DNA from: Streptomyces chartreusis
Lineage (GTDB): Bacteria; Actinomycetota; Actinomycetes; Streptomycetales; Streptomycetaceae
Direction of reading: 5' to 3'
Assembly (NCBI RefSeq): GCF_008704715.1
Contig: NZ_CP023689.1
Span: forward strand, 8,618,001-8,682,000
Length of the DNA: 64,000 nt
Numbering within the stretch: position 1 is the stretch's first letter; every line of letters begins with the position of its first letter. The notes below the pieces were generated by a model. That model was not told the DNA's origin and searched no databases. It worked only from the letters and a program-made list of their open reading frames with translations. Positions 42,792 to 51,482 of this stretch are shown here, piece by piece. The translations under genes and the position numbers were made by a program.

Positions 42792-44135
42792 CTACAGGGC
42801 ACCGCCGTGCGCGGCGCTCATCAGGGACCGCCAGTCGGGGAGCTTGACCACACCCCTGCCCAGTGACGCGCCGAGTTCCGCCTCCGCACGCTCGATCGCG
42901 CGCCAACCCGTCCACCCGACCGGCTCGACCCCCTCGGCGCGCAGCGCTGTGAGCGGATCCCCGGGCAGTTCCCGTCGTACGAGCGCGGAGGCGTCCTCCA
43001 GCAGTGACGTCACCGTCTCTTTCGCGCACGGCCGGTTCGTGCCGATGACTCCGGTCGGGCCCCGCTTGATCCACCCGGCCACGTACTCGCCCGGCGCGAC
43101 GGCACCCTCGCGCAGCACGCGCCCGGCGAGGTGCGGCACCGTGCCGGACGCCATGTCGAACGGGAGCCCCTCCAGGGGGACGCCGCGGTAGCCCACCGAA
43201 CGCAGCACCAACTGGGCATCGACGTCCTCGTAGTGGCCGGTCCCGGTCACCCCGCCCCGTCCGTCGGGCGCCGTCCGCTCGAAGCGCACTGCGCCCACGC
43301 GTCCCGCGTCGGCGAGGAGTTCGACGGGGCGCAGGAAGAAGCGCAGGCGGATGCGGTGCCGGGCCTCCCGCGCCGGGGACTCGGCCCAGCCGCGCAGCAC
43401 CTCCACGTTGCGGCGCTGCGGCGCGGGCAGTCCGGACGGGTCGGCGAACGCCGGGTCGAGCGCCAACTCCCCTGGATCCACGGTCACTTCAGTGTCCGGC
43501 AGGGTGGCCAGCTCCCGCAGCTCCTTGGTGGTGAAGCGGGCCTGCGAGGGGCCGCGCCGGCCCACCATGGCGACGTCGGTGACGCGGCTCGCGGCGAGGG
43601 CGGTGAGCGCGCCCTGCGGCATGTCCGTGGGACTCAGTTCGGCCGTGCCCCGGGCCAGCATCCGGGCGACGTCCACCGCGACGTTCCCGATGCCGATCAC
43701 CACTGCGGAGCGCGCGCCGACCACGAAGCCGTCGTCACGGGCGTCCGGATGGGCGCTGTACCAGGACACGAACTCCGTCGCCGACCAGCTGCCCGGCAGC
43801 TCCTCGCCCGGAATCCCGAGGTGCCGGTCGGTGGCGGCGCCCACGCAGTACACCACCGCGTGGTACAGCTCGCGCAGCCGCGCCCCGGGCACCCCGTCCG
43901 GGCCGATCCGGACGCCGCCGAGGAACCGCACCCGCTCGTGCTCCAGGACCGTGCGCAGGTTGTTCTGGAGGGACTTGATCTTCTCGTGGTCCGGCGCCAC
44001 GCCGTAGCGCACCAGGCCGTACGGGCAGGGCAGCCGGTCCAGGACGTCGACGCACACGTCGTTGTCCAGCTGTACGAGGCTCTGGGCGGTGTAGCACCCG
44101 CTGGGCCCGGAGCCTACGACGGCGACACGAAGCAC
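42792..44135 (-). CDS. FprA-like ferredoxin/adrenodoxin NADP+ reductase
   Basis: A 447-residue FAD enzyme: FAD motif VLRVAVVGSGPSGCYTAQSL, followed by DRLPCPYGLVRYGVAPDHEK (family hallmark) and the NADP motif VVIGIGNVAVDVARML. Near the C-terminus GWIKRGPTGVIGTNRPCAKE closes the FAD site. It moves electrons between NADPH and ferredoxin, often for cytochrome P450s. GTG 44135 is chosen because AAGGAG stands 8 bases before it; a start at 44186 adds a non-conserved leader. It is monocistronic. Confidence 0.9.
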   Translation of the reverse strand: MLRVAVVGSGPSGCYTAQSLVQLDNDVCVDVLDRLPCPYGLVRYGVAPDHEKIKSLQNNLRTVLEHERVRFLGGVRIGPDGVPGARLRELYHAVVYCVGAATDRHLGIPGEELPGSWSATEFVSWYSAHPDARDDGFVVGARSAVVIGIGNVAVDVARMLARGTAELSPTDMPQGALTALAASRVTDVAMVGRRGPSQARFTTKELRELATLPDTEVTVDPGELALDPAFADPSGLPAPQRRNVEVLRGWAESPAREARHRIRLRFFLRPVELLADAGRVGAVRFERTAPDGRGGVTGTGHYEDVDAQLVLRSVGYRGVPLEGLPFDMASGTVPHLAGRVLREGAVAPGEYVAGWIKRGPTGVIGTNRPCAKETVTSLLEDASALVRRELPGDPLTALRAEGVEPVGWTGWRAIERAEAELGASLGRGVVKLPDWRSLMSAAHGGAL

Positions 44136-44279
44136 GGCGGAACTCCTTGTCCGGGGATCGTCAGGAGTCGCTCTCGGGTCCAGCATCGCACCGCTGCCGC
44201 TCCGCTGACAGGGTGCTGTGCGCCGTACAGGACGCGTGTTCGTTCGTATGGAGTGTGATCATGAGGTTACGTTGCGTGT

Positions 44280-44828
44280 GTGCTGGAAGCATCCTTTCTT
44301 AATCTGTCCGATCGCCCCGCGGCGGACGGAGCCGTGTCGGTGTGGCCCGCATGGAGAGTGCGGGACGGTGGCGGCGCCACTGTGTGGTTCGGCGTCCGGC
44401 TGGAGTTCGGTGACGGCGCGCGGGTCGACGCCGTGGCCGTGGTGTCCGAGGGGTGCGTCTCCATCGAGGACGTGCGCGCCGAGCCGGCGCTCTCCCTCGA
44501 CGACCTCGCGGCACTCGCCGACTGGATCGAGGCTCCGCTCTCCGAGGCGTGCGGCATCGGGACGGGCCCGGACGCCGACGGAGGTGAGGACGGCGAGGAT
44601 GCCGAGGGCGGCGGGAGTGCCGGGTCCGGTCGGGTCCGGTCGGGCTGGCCGCGCGGTGTCGAGGGGCAGTGGCTGATCGCACAGAAGTACCGCGCGGCGC
44701 AGGAGGCGGGCGCCGACCCCGTGCTCGCGGTGATGAGCGCGACCGGGCACAGCCGCCGCAGATCGCTCCGGCTCATCGGGCAGGCGCGCGACGCGGGATT
44801 CCTGACCCCGCGCCGCGCCCGCCGCTGA
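44280..44828 (+). CDS. DUF6214-like protein
   Basis: A 182-residue Streptomyces protein that I assign to DUF6214 from memory of the family: VWPAWRVRDGGGATVWFGVR, RVDAVAVVSEGCVSIEDVRA and LSLDDLAALADWIEAPL in the first half. An acidic Gly-rich spacer leads to GQWLIAQKYRAAQEAGADPV and AVMSATGHSRRRSLRLIGQA, a basic helical C-terminus that looks like an HTH. A regulatory role is possible. GTG 44280 lacks a good Shine-Dalgarno, so the start is uncertain. It is divergent from the ferredoxin reductase. Confidence 0.65.
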   Translation: MLEASFLNLSDRPAADGAVSVWPAWRVRDGGGATVWFGVRLEFGDGARVDAVAVVSEGCVSIEDVRAEPALSLDDLAALADWIEAPLSEACGIGTGPDADGGEDGEDAEGGGSAGSGRVRSGWPRGVEGQWLIAQKYRAAQEAGADPVLAVMSATGHSRRRSLRLIGQARDAGFLTPRRARR

Positions 44829-44855
44829 ACGCGGCCTCGACACCGCGAGAAACTG

Positions 44856-45545
44856 TCAGAACATGTCCCGCATCCGGGTGATCTCGCTCGTCTGCTGAGC
44901 GATCACCTCGTCCGCCATCTCCTCGACCCGGATGTTGTTCCCCTGCCCCTTCACATCGGTGGCCATGGTGATCGCCCCCTCGTGATGGGTGATCATCAAC
45001 GTGAGGAAGAGCTGGTCGAACGCCTTCCCGCGCGCCGCGCGCAACTTCTCCAGCTGTGCCTCGGTCGCCATGCCGGGCATCGAGCCGTGGTCGTGGCCGT
45101 CGCCGTGCCCGGCCTTGCCCTGGGTCTTGAGCCAGCCCTGCATGGCGGCGATCTCGGGCTTCTGCGCGGCGGCGATCCGCTCGGCGAGCTTCGTCACCTT
45201 CGTCGACTCGGCGCGGTCCGGGGCGAGTTCGGTCATCTCAAGAGCCTGGGTGTGGTGCGCGATCATCATGCGCGCGTACGAGACGTCCGCGGAGTTGGGG
45301 GAGTCGTCCTCGGCGCGCTGTCGCTCGGCCTCCTCGGCGGACAGCATCCGGTTCGACTCGCCGGGCTTGCCCGGCACGATCACCGAAGGCCCGCTGCGCG
45401 CGGGCGACTTGGCGTCGGAGTCGTCGCAACCGCCGAGCGCGAGCACGGCGAGTGCCGCAAGCACGGCCGGTCCGGCCATGACGCGCGACGCGCGGCGGGT
45501 CGGCTGCCTTGTTACATGTTCATTGCCCCCTGTTGATATGTGCAT
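44856..45545 (-). CDS. DUF305 lipoprotein
   Basis: A 229-residue exported lipoprotein. The signal peptide core VLAALAVLALGGC ends in a lipobox with the acylated cysteine. The mature part has the two DUF305 helix pairs with ferritin-like histidines, ARMMIAHHTQALEMTELAPD and FLTLMITHHEGAITMATDVK, joined by a His/Gly/Met-rich linker (GHGDGHDHGSMPGM). Such proteins are linked to copper or other metal handling at the cell surface. The start is not certain: ATG 45545 gives the longest form without a Shine-Dalgarno, and ATG 45479 is a shorter choice. It is divergent from the LVIVD gene. Confidence 0.85.
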   Translation of the reverse strand: MHISTGGNEHVTRQPTRRASRVMAGPAVLAALAVLALGGCDDSDAKSPARSGPSVIVPGKPGESNRMLSAEEAERQRAEDDSPNSADVSYARMMIAHHTQALEMTELAPDRAESTKVTKLAERIAAAQKPEIAAMQGWLKTQGKAGHGDGHDHGSMPGMATEAQLEKLRAARGKAFDQLFLTLMITHHEGAITMATDVKGQGNNIRVEEMADEVIAQQTSEITRMRDMF

Positions 45546-45608
45546 GACCGTGACGATACTCGTTGGTGTGTGAACCGTTCCAGTGCGAACGGAACAAGGG
45601 AGGAAACA

Positions 45609-47105
45609 GTGATCCTGTTCAGCAGTCCCCGAACACGCCGCAGACGCCTGGGAGTTGCCACCGCCGCCGCCGGGCTCCTGGCCGCGCTGCTCACCGCGCA
45701 GCCGGCCCTCGCGACCCCCGACCCGGGGGACGGCCCCGTCGCGGAGCAGGAGGTCTCCGAGCGCACCCGCGCCCAGGTGCGCGAGTCGCTGGCGGACGGT
45801 GAGATACCGGGCCAGAACGAGATCGTCCACTCCGACAACATCGAGCACCTGGCGTCCCTCCCCAAGGACGCGCTCCAGGGCACCAATTCCGACCTCGCCT
45901 TCCAGGGCCGATACGCCTTCGCGGGCAACTACGACGGCTTCCGCGTCTTCGACATCAGCAACCCGGCAGCGCCGACGACCGTCGCCCAGGTCCTGTGTCC
46001 CGGCTCGCAGAACGACGTCTCCGTCTCCGGGAACCTGCTGTTCCTGTCCACCGACTCCTCGCGCAGCGACAGCAGTTGCAACAGCACCACCCAGCCCGTG
46101 ACCGAGAAGTCCTCGTGGGAGGGCATGAAGGTCTTCGACATCAGCGACAAACGGAACCCCAAGTACGTCGCCGCCGTCGAGACCGCCTGCGGATCCCACA
46201 CCCACACGCTGGTGCCCGAGCGCCGCAACGTCTACGTCTACGTCTCCTCCTACTCGCCGGACGCCTCCTACCCGGACTGCCAACCGCCGCACGACGGCAT
46301 CTCCGTGATCAAGGTGCCGCGCCACGCGCCCGAGAAGGCGGCCGTGGTGAACTTCCCGGTGCTCTTCCCCGGTGAGGGCCCGGACGGCGGCGGCAACCCC
46401 GGCCCGCCCGGCGGTGTCCGCAAGACCACCGGCTGCCACGACATCACCGTGCTCCCCTCGAAGGACCTGGCCGCGGGCGCCTGCATGGGCGACGGCATCC
46501 TGATGTCCATCGCGGATCCGGAACACCCGAAGGTCATCGACCAGGTCCGGGACGACGTCAACTTCGCGTTCTGGCACTCGGCGACCTTCAACCAGAAGGC
46601 GAACAAGGTCGTCTTCACCGACGAGCTGGGCGGCGGCAGCGCGGCCACCTGCAACGCGGAGATCGGCCCGGACCGCGGCGCCGACGGCATCTACGACATC
46701 GTCGGCAAGGGCGACAAGCGCAAGCTGGTCTTCCGCAGCTACTTCAAGATCCCCCGCCACCAGGCCGCCACCGAGAACTGCGTCGCCCACAACGGCTCGC
46801 TGATCCCGGTCAAGGGCAGGGACATCATGGTCCAGGGCTGGTACCAGGGCGGCATCTCCGTCTGGGACTTCACCGACTCGCGCAATCCCGAGGAGATCGC
46901 CTACTTCGACCGCGGCCCGCTCACCACGGACGTCCTGAGGTCGGCCGGCTCCTGGTCGGCGTACTACTACAACGGCTACATCTACTCCAACGAGCTCGCG
47001 AGGGGCTTCGACGTCCTGAAGCTCAACGACCGGCGCACCGCTCCGGCCCGTAAGGTGCACCTGCGCGAACTCAACGTCCAGACCCAGCCGGACTACTTCG
47101 ACTGA
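45609..47105 (+). CDS. LVIVD-repeat secreted protein
   Basis: A 498-residue exported beta-propeller-like protein. Signal peptide RRRRLGVATAAAGLLAALLT ends ALA at about residue 34. Repeats of the LVIVD type are seen as RVFDISNPAAPTTVAQV, KVFDISDKRNPKYVAAV and SVWDFTDSRNPEEIAYFDRG. Many cysteines occur in the mature part (for example QVLCPGSQ, ETACGSHTHT, ENCVAHNGS), suggesting disulphides. GTG 45609 has GGGAGGAAA just before it. It is divergent from the DUF305 lipoprotein by 63 bases, which suggests joint action at the cell surface. Its 3' end overlaps the TetR gene by 13 bases. Confidence 0.85.
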   Translation: MILFSSPRTRRRRLGVATAAAGLLAALLTAQPALATPDPGDGPVAEQEVSERTRAQVRESLADGEIPGQNEIVHSDNIEHLASLPKDALQGTNSDLAFQGRYAFAGNYDGFRVFDISNPAAPTTVAQVLCPGSQNDVSVSGNLLFLSTDSSRSDSSCNSTTQPVTEKSSWEGMKVFDISDKRNPKYVAAVETACGSHTHTLVPERRNVYVYVSSYSPDASYPDCQPPHDGISVIKVPRHAPEKAAVVNFPVLFPGEGPDGGGNPGPPGGVRKTTGCHDITVLPSKDLAAGACMGDGILMSIADPEHPKVIDQVRDDVNFAFWHSATFNQKANKVVFTDELGGGSAATCNAEIGPDRGADGIYDIVGKGDKRKLVFRSYFKIPRHQAATENCVAHNGSLIPVKGRDIMVQGWYQGGISVWDFTDSRNPEEIAYFDRGPLTTDVLRSAGSWSAYYYNGYIYSNELARGFDVLKLNDRRTAPARKVHLRELNVQTQPDYFD

Positions 47106-47797
47106 GGGGACGGATCCGGCCGGCCCTCCGAGCAGTCGGGTGGGGACCCGGTCGCGAAGAAGCGTGACAGATCCATGTCGCACGTCCCGCCGGACACGGC
47201 CTCCGCGTCCGGCGGGACGCCCTGCTCCCGGTCGAGCCGGTAACGCTTGAACAGCTCCGCCCGCAGCACCGGCACCGGCATCGGCACCCCTGGCACCAGC
47301 GCCGCGTACACCGCGCCCATGAGCAGGGCGCGCAGCATCGGGTAGTCGGTGTCCGGCTCCGCCGAGCCGTGCCCTACGCAGACCTCCCGCAGCAGCTCGG
47401 CCAGCCGCCGCTGCTCCGGGCACTGCACGAAGCCCTCGGCCTGGAGGATGCCCGCCATGTGCTGGCGCATCAGCACGGGCCGGTCGCGGGCCAGGCCCAG
47501 GATCGCGTCGATCGCCCTGGCCATCCGCTCCCGGCCGTCCTCGGTGTGCGGCTCGCGCTCCAGTGCCTCCTCCAGCGTGCGGTGCATCAGCCGGTGCACC
47601 GCGGACTGCACCAGCTGGCGCTTGCCGGGGAAGTAGTACGACACCAGTCCGCGAGCCGATCCCGCCCGGTCCGCGATGTCGCCCAGCGTGGTCGCGTCGT
47701 AGCCGTGCTCGCCGACCAGCTCCACCGCCGCCTGGAGAAGCCGCTCCCGGGATCGCCGCCGCAGCTCTTCATTGACCGAGGCGCTGCGCGGGGACAT
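47093..47797 (-). CDS. TetR family transcriptional regulator
   Basis: A 234-residue repressor with the TetR N-terminal HTH (RERLLQAAVELVGEHGYDAT, then TTLGDIADRAGSARGLVSYY) and a C-terminal helical ligand domain containing FVQCPEQRRLAELLREVC. Ligand and target are not obvious; an inverted repeat at 47812-47832 just before its start suggests autoregulation. The last 20 residues are hydrophilic and overlap the convergent LVIVD gene. Confidence 0.92.
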   Translation of the reverse strand: MSPRSASVNEELRRRSRERLLQAAVELVGEHGYDATTLGDIADRAGSARGLVSYYFPGKRQLVQSAVHRLMHRTLEEALEREPHTEDGRERMARAIDAILGLARDRPVLMRQHMAGILQAEGFVQCPEQRRLAELLREVCVGHGSAEPDTDYPMLRALLMGAVYAALVPGVPMPVPVLRAELFKRYRLDREQGVPPDAEAVSGGTCDMDLSRFFATGSPPDCSEGRPDPSPQSK

Positions 47798-47811
47798 GCT
47801 GTAACTCCTGC

Positions 47812-47832
47812 GTTGACTGGCTGCCAGCCAAC
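47812..47832. promoter_or_regulatory. TetR operator candidate (21-bp palindrome)
   Basis: GTTGACTGGC-T-GCCAGCCAAC has one mismatched pair in ten. It lies 15 bases before the tetR-like start and overlaps a minus-strand TATAGT (complement of ACTATA at 47831-47836), a likely -10. Self-repression is expected. Confidence 0.6.
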
Positions 47833-47956
47833 TATACTCAGCGCGTCCGGCCCGGCCTCTATGAGGCCCGGTCGGGGTTGCTGTCTGCCCCGGGCGACGC
47901 GGGGGATCGTCCGGGGCAGGCTCAGTCCGGGGTGATGGTCGCCGGAGGCTACTTGT

Positions 47957-48688
47957 TCAGTCGCGGTTCTGCGGATCGACGCCGTTCGCCCGCGCCCCGG
48001 CTCCCACCAGCTCCAGCACAGGCCGCAGCCCGTCCGGCCGCTCGGCCGCCGGCAGATGATCCACGAAGTGCACCGCGCAGCCCAGCGTCGCCGCGCCACC
48101 GTCGGCCCGCCGGTCGTCGCCGACCATGACGACGTCGCGAGGATCCACGTCGAGCGCCGCGCAGGCCGTCCGGAACAGTCGGGGGTCGGGCTTCTGGACG
48201 CCGTGCTCGTACGACAGCACGTAGGTGTCCACGTACGCGTCGAGGCCGTGCTCGCGGAACACCGGGCGGATGTCCCAGCCGATGTTGCTGACCACGCCCA
48301 CCCCGATGCCGCGCTCACGCAGCGCCCCCAGCACCTCGGCGGTGTCGGGATACGGCACCCAGGCGGCCGGGGACATGTGGCGGTCGTACAGCAGATCGTG
48401 CAGCCGGTCGTCGGGGAGCGGCACATGCCGGGAGAGTCCGGTGTAGGCCGCCCGGTGCAGTTCCGCGCTCTTGTCGCGCACTCCCCAGACGCTCGCGACG
48501 TCCTCGGGCAGGTAGGAGGGACCGCTCCCGCCCGGCAGTGCCCCCATCGTCTCCAGCCCCCGCGCCGCATCGGCCAACTCGGCCTCGGCGAGCTCGACTC
48601 CTGTCTCGGCGATCACCCCGCGCAGCCAGGACTCGGTGGACTCGACACGGAAGAGGGTTCCTGAGAAATCGAACAAAACTGCGGTCAT
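47957..48688 (-). CDS. HAD-IA family hydrolase
   Basis: A 243-residue haloacid-dehalogenase-like phosphatase: motif I VLFDFSGTLFRVESTESWL (nucleophile Asp in DFSGT), motif II Ser in GVVSNIGWDIRP, motif III Lys in YEHGVQKPDPRLFRTACAAL and motif IV in VVMVGDDRRADGGAATLG. The cap is inserted after motif I, as in the IA group. Substrate unknown. It stands alone between TetR and PAP2 genes on the same strand. Confidence 0.9.
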   Translation of the reverse strand: MTAVLFDFSGTLFRVESTESWLRGVIAETGVELAEAELADAARGLETMGALPGGSGPSYLPEDVASVWGVRDKSAELHRAAYTGLSRHVPLPDDRLHDLLYDRHMSPAAWVPYPDTAEVLGALRERGIGVGVVSNIGWDIRPVFREHGLDAYVDTYVLSYEHGVQKPDPRLFRTACAALDVDPRDVVMVGDDRRADGGAATLGCAVHFVDHLPAAERPDGLRPVLELVGAGARANGVDPQNRD

Positions 48689-48821
48689 GGTGCGATCCTA
48701 CGGGGCCGTGCACCGGCCGCGCGGGAAGATCGATGCCTCCTGCACAACGCGCCGCCGACACACGCATGACACCTCCGGTGTGTGCCCCACGCGTATGGCG
48801 CACCGTGTCGCCGGTGCGTGC

Positions 48822-49493
48822 TCAGCCCCGCCAGTGGGTGTGCACCCGCACCGCCACGGCCACGACCAACGCGCCCAGCAGCCAGCCGCCGACGACGTCC
48901 GTGGCCCAGTGGACGCCGAGCCAGATCCGGGTCAGGCCGACGCCGGCCACGGAGATCACGCCCACGGCGACGGCCGTGCGCCACAGGGTGCCGCGGACGC
49001 CGTACCGGTGCAGGAGCCACAGCAGGAGGCCGCAGACGACCGTCGCCGTCATGGCGTGGCCGGAGGGGTAGGCGGCGTAGTGGGCGGAGTCGACCGGGTC
49101 CGGCCAGACCGGGCGGGGGCGGTCGACCACGGCCTTGAGGAGCTGCTGGAACAGTGTGGCGAGAAGACATGTGGCCAACAGCCATAGCGCCGTCCAGCGG
49201 GCGCCTCTGCGCCACACGAGCCAGATCGCGACCGCGAAGGTCAGTATGCGCATCGTCCATGGATCCCAGACCCAGTCCGTCAGGATGCGGAACGCGTGGG
49301 TGACGCCGGGCTCGTCCACCGCCCAGCGGTGCGTGGTGTCCGCGATGTCGTTGTCCACGGTCATCAGCGGGTACCAGCGCACGGCGACCAGGGCGAGCAG
49401 CAGCGCCGAGCACAGCGCCAGGGCACCGGCCCAGCGGGAGGTGCTGCGCTCGGCCGGTGGGCGGGGCGGGGACTCGACGGACTGGGTGTGCAT
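48822..49493 (-). CDS. PAP2-type phosphatase (membrane)
   Basis: A 223-residue membrane protein with several hydrophobic segments and the three acid-phosphatase motifs: KAVVDRPRP (motif 1), AYPSGHAMTATVV (motif 2) and TRIWLGVHWATDVVGG (motif 3 with catalytic His). It dephosphorylates lipid phosphates such as undecaprenyl pyrophosphate or phosphatidic acid. ATG 49493 has GAGGATC 8 bases before it. It lies downstream of the M56 peptidase gene on the same strand with 194 bases between. Confidence 0.9.
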   Translation of the reverse strand: MHTQSVESPPRPPAERSTSRWAGALALCSALLLALVAVRWYPLMTVDNDIADTTHRWAVDEPGVTHAFRILTDWVWDPWTMRILTFAVAIWLVWRRGARWTALWLLATCLLATLFQQLLKAVVDRPRPVWPDPVDSAHYAAYPSGHAMTATVVCGLLLWLLHRYGVRGTLWRTAVAVGVISVAGVGLTRIWLGVHWATDVVGGWLLGALVVAVAVRVHTHWRG

Positions 49494-49664
49494 ACTGCGA
49501 TCCTCGCCGACCGATGGGGCGAGAGGCCAATACCGGGAGCGGCTTTGCGTCGCCCGCCACAGGAGAACCGGGCCGTGGCCCGGAGCAACATCGGCTGACG
49601 GGTACCCGGCGGGGAGCTGACTATCCCGAGCAGGGCGCCCGCCGTGCCGCCCACCGCCACTGGC

Positions 49665-49712
49665 TACCCCAGCGCCCACCGCCCCGGTTACCCCAGCGCC
49701 CGCAGCCCCGGT
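49665..49712. repeat. 24-bp tandem duplication at the 3' end of the M56 gene
   Basis: Units 49665-49688 and 49689-49712 both begin TACCCCAGCGCCC and end CCCCGGT, differing at two positions. The boundary between the units is the TAA stop codon of the M56 gene, so one unit is coding and the other is not. Confidence 0.7.
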
Positions 49713-50623
49713 ACGACCGCCACGATCACCGGCACCGCCGGGACGAGCGCGGCCGCTGCCGTCAGGCGCAGTCGTCGGCCCGCCGTGAGGCGGTCCGGGG
49801 GAGTGAGGAGCCGGTTCACGCGCTGCGGCACCTGCGTGTGGGGGGTCGGGCAGGGGCCGAACACGCCCCGGTCCTCGTTGAGTTCGACCAGGGCGAGGGC
49901 GGTGGTCAGCCGGCCGAACCGGCGGGAGGCCATGTCGTCGGCGGCGAGTTCGACCAGACGGTGCATCTCGTCGCGGAACGCGGCGAACACCGGCACCTGT
50001 GGGAACCCGCCCGCCAGCGCCCCCGAGCAGTGCAGCAGCCAGTCGTGCCGGGCCTGCGCGTGCCCCTGTTCATGTGCCAGCAGGGCATCCAGCTGCCGTC
50101 CCTTGAGGCGGCGCAGCGCGGCCGTGGTGATGACGAGTCGGGGCGCCGTGCCGGGCAGCCACCAGGCGTCCGGCCGCTCGCCCTCCAGGATCACCAGACG
50201 GTCGTTCCCCGTCTCCTCGCCGGGCAACAGCGGTGAGCGCACGAGGAGTTCGGCTCTGCGCTGCCGGCGCCGGGCACGCGCGCGCGACACCTCGCGCACC
50301 AGCATGGCCCCGGTCCACAGCCCGCCGCAGGCGAGCGTCACCGCGGTCGTCGCCGCCCAGGAACCGCCCACTCCGAGCGCGTACGCCTCGACGACGGCAC
50401 TCGGCGCGGGCGCGAACACATGGCCGCGCACCGCCTGCCAAGCGGCCGCCGCACTGAGCGTCATCGACAGTGCGCAGCACAGCAGTACGGCCGCGACCAC
50501 GCACTGCCACACCCACAGCGCGACCACCGGTTCTCGGTCCGGCCAGTCCGCCCGCGCGAGCAGCCGCGGGGCGAGGACGGCGGTCAGGGCGCCGAGCAGC
50601 AACAGTGCCGCGGGGACCATCAT
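49688..50623 (-). CDS. M56 family metallopeptidase
   Basis: A 311-residue membrane-bound zinc peptidase. The HExxH motif is in LLAHEQGHAQARHDWLLHC and a downstream Glu is in LVELAADDMASRRFG, the M56/BlaR1 pattern. Hydrophobic segments lie at the N-terminus (MVPAALLLLGALTAVLAP), near residue 40-60 and 85-110, and at the C-terminus. M56 proteins usually stand next to a BlaI/MecI repressor they cut on a signal; none is seen here, and the upstream neighbour is a DUF5134 gene instead. ATG 50623 is followed by a second ATG. Confidence 0.88.
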   Translation of the reverse strand: MMVPAALLLLGALTAVLAPRLLARADWPDREPVVALWVWQCVVAAVLLCCALSMTLSAAAAWQAVRGHVFAPAPSAVVEAYALGVGGSWAATTAVTLACGGLWTGAMLVREVSRARARRRQRRAELLVRSPLLPGEETGNDRLVILEGERPDAWWLPGTAPRLVITTAALRRLKGRQLDALLAHEQGHAQARHDWLLHCSGALAGGFPQVPVFAAFRDEMHRLVELAADDMASRRFGRLTTALALVELNEDRGVFGPCPTPHTQVPQRVNRLLTPPDRLTAGRRLRLTAAAALVPAVPVIVAVVPGLRALG

Positions 50624-50772
50624 GGGAAGCACCCTATGAGCGCCGAATCGCTCAGGGGTACGGACACCCGCGCCAAAGTGACGCAGACCACGGACGCGTA
50701 CGGTCCGGGCCCCCGCCCCAAAAGGGCGGCGCCACGGGCGTGTACGGCCCTGTCCCTGGGCGCGACCCCGCC

Positions 50773-51306
50773 TCACAGCGTCAGCAGCATCGCCACCATC
50801 GCGATCCCCATCGACAGCCGGCAGGCCCGCGCCAGCTCCGGCCGGTCGCCCCACCCGGCGCTGCCGGCGGCACCGGCGGCGACCGGCACCAGCCGGACCC
50901 CGGAGAGCAGCACATAGCCCGTGAAGTACACGAGCAGCACGCCCGTCACGTACGGGACGCCTGAACCGCTGTGGTGGCCCGGCGACACGGCCATCGCGAT
51001 CGCCATGTAGACCATCGCCGAGGCCCCCACCATGTGGTGCAGATGGTGCCCGCCGGCCCGGGCGGACCACAGGGCGTGCAGGGCCGCCGCAGCGAACACG
51101 GCGGCGTAGACGGGCCAGGCCCACGACGGCGGCGTGAACACCGCGGCGGGCACCGCCATCGCGGCCATCCCGAACCCCATCAGCGCCTCGCCGCCCGCGG
51201 TGCGGCGCTGTTCCTCGACGTGACTGCGCATCCGCAGCAGGCAGTAGACCCCGGTCGCCGCACACAGCGCGACCAGCAGCCAGCCGGGCGAAGCCGGTCC
51301 GTGCAC
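50773..51306 (-). CDS. DUF5134 membrane protein
   Basis: A 177-residue protein with about five hydrophobic segments (LLVALCAATGVYCLLRM, AAVFAAAALHALWSAR, GASAMVYMAIAMAVSP, TGVLLVYFTGYVLLSG, LSMGIAMVAMLLTL) and a histidine-rich stretch GGHHLHHMVG that could bind a metal. It matches DUF5134, small actinobacterial membrane proteins of unknown role often found near M56 peptidases. GTG 51306 has GGGGAGGT before it; another GTG lies at 51312. It is upstream of the M56 gene on the same strand with 149 bases between. Confidence 0.8.
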   Translation of the reverse strand: MHGPASPGWLLVALCAATGVYCLLRMRSHVEEQRRTAGGEALMGFGMAAMAVPAAVFTPPSWAWPVYAAVFAAAALHALWSARAGGHHLHHMVGASAMVYMAIAMAVSPGHHSGSGVPYVTGVLLVYFTGYVLLSGVRLVPVAAGAAGSAGWGDRPELARACRLSMGIAMVAMLLTL

Positions 51307-51482
51307 GCGCACCTCCCCGCTCGACGGTCTCGGACAGTCCGTCGATGCCCCGGCCGCGCGGCGCGCACGCAAGCGCAAGGGTGTACACGGGGAGCATTCG
51401 ACCGCGCACGGCAGGTCACGCCTCGCCGCCCGCTCGGCGCTCGATATGCTTTATGAGTAAAACACTTGCTAAGGTGATGGCC

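Noticed and set aside
45546..47423. N-terminal extension joining the DUF305 frame to sequence opposite the LVIVD gene
   Set aside because: The extra 626 residues are the antisense shadow of the LVIVD gene; the signal peptide marks the true DUF305 start.
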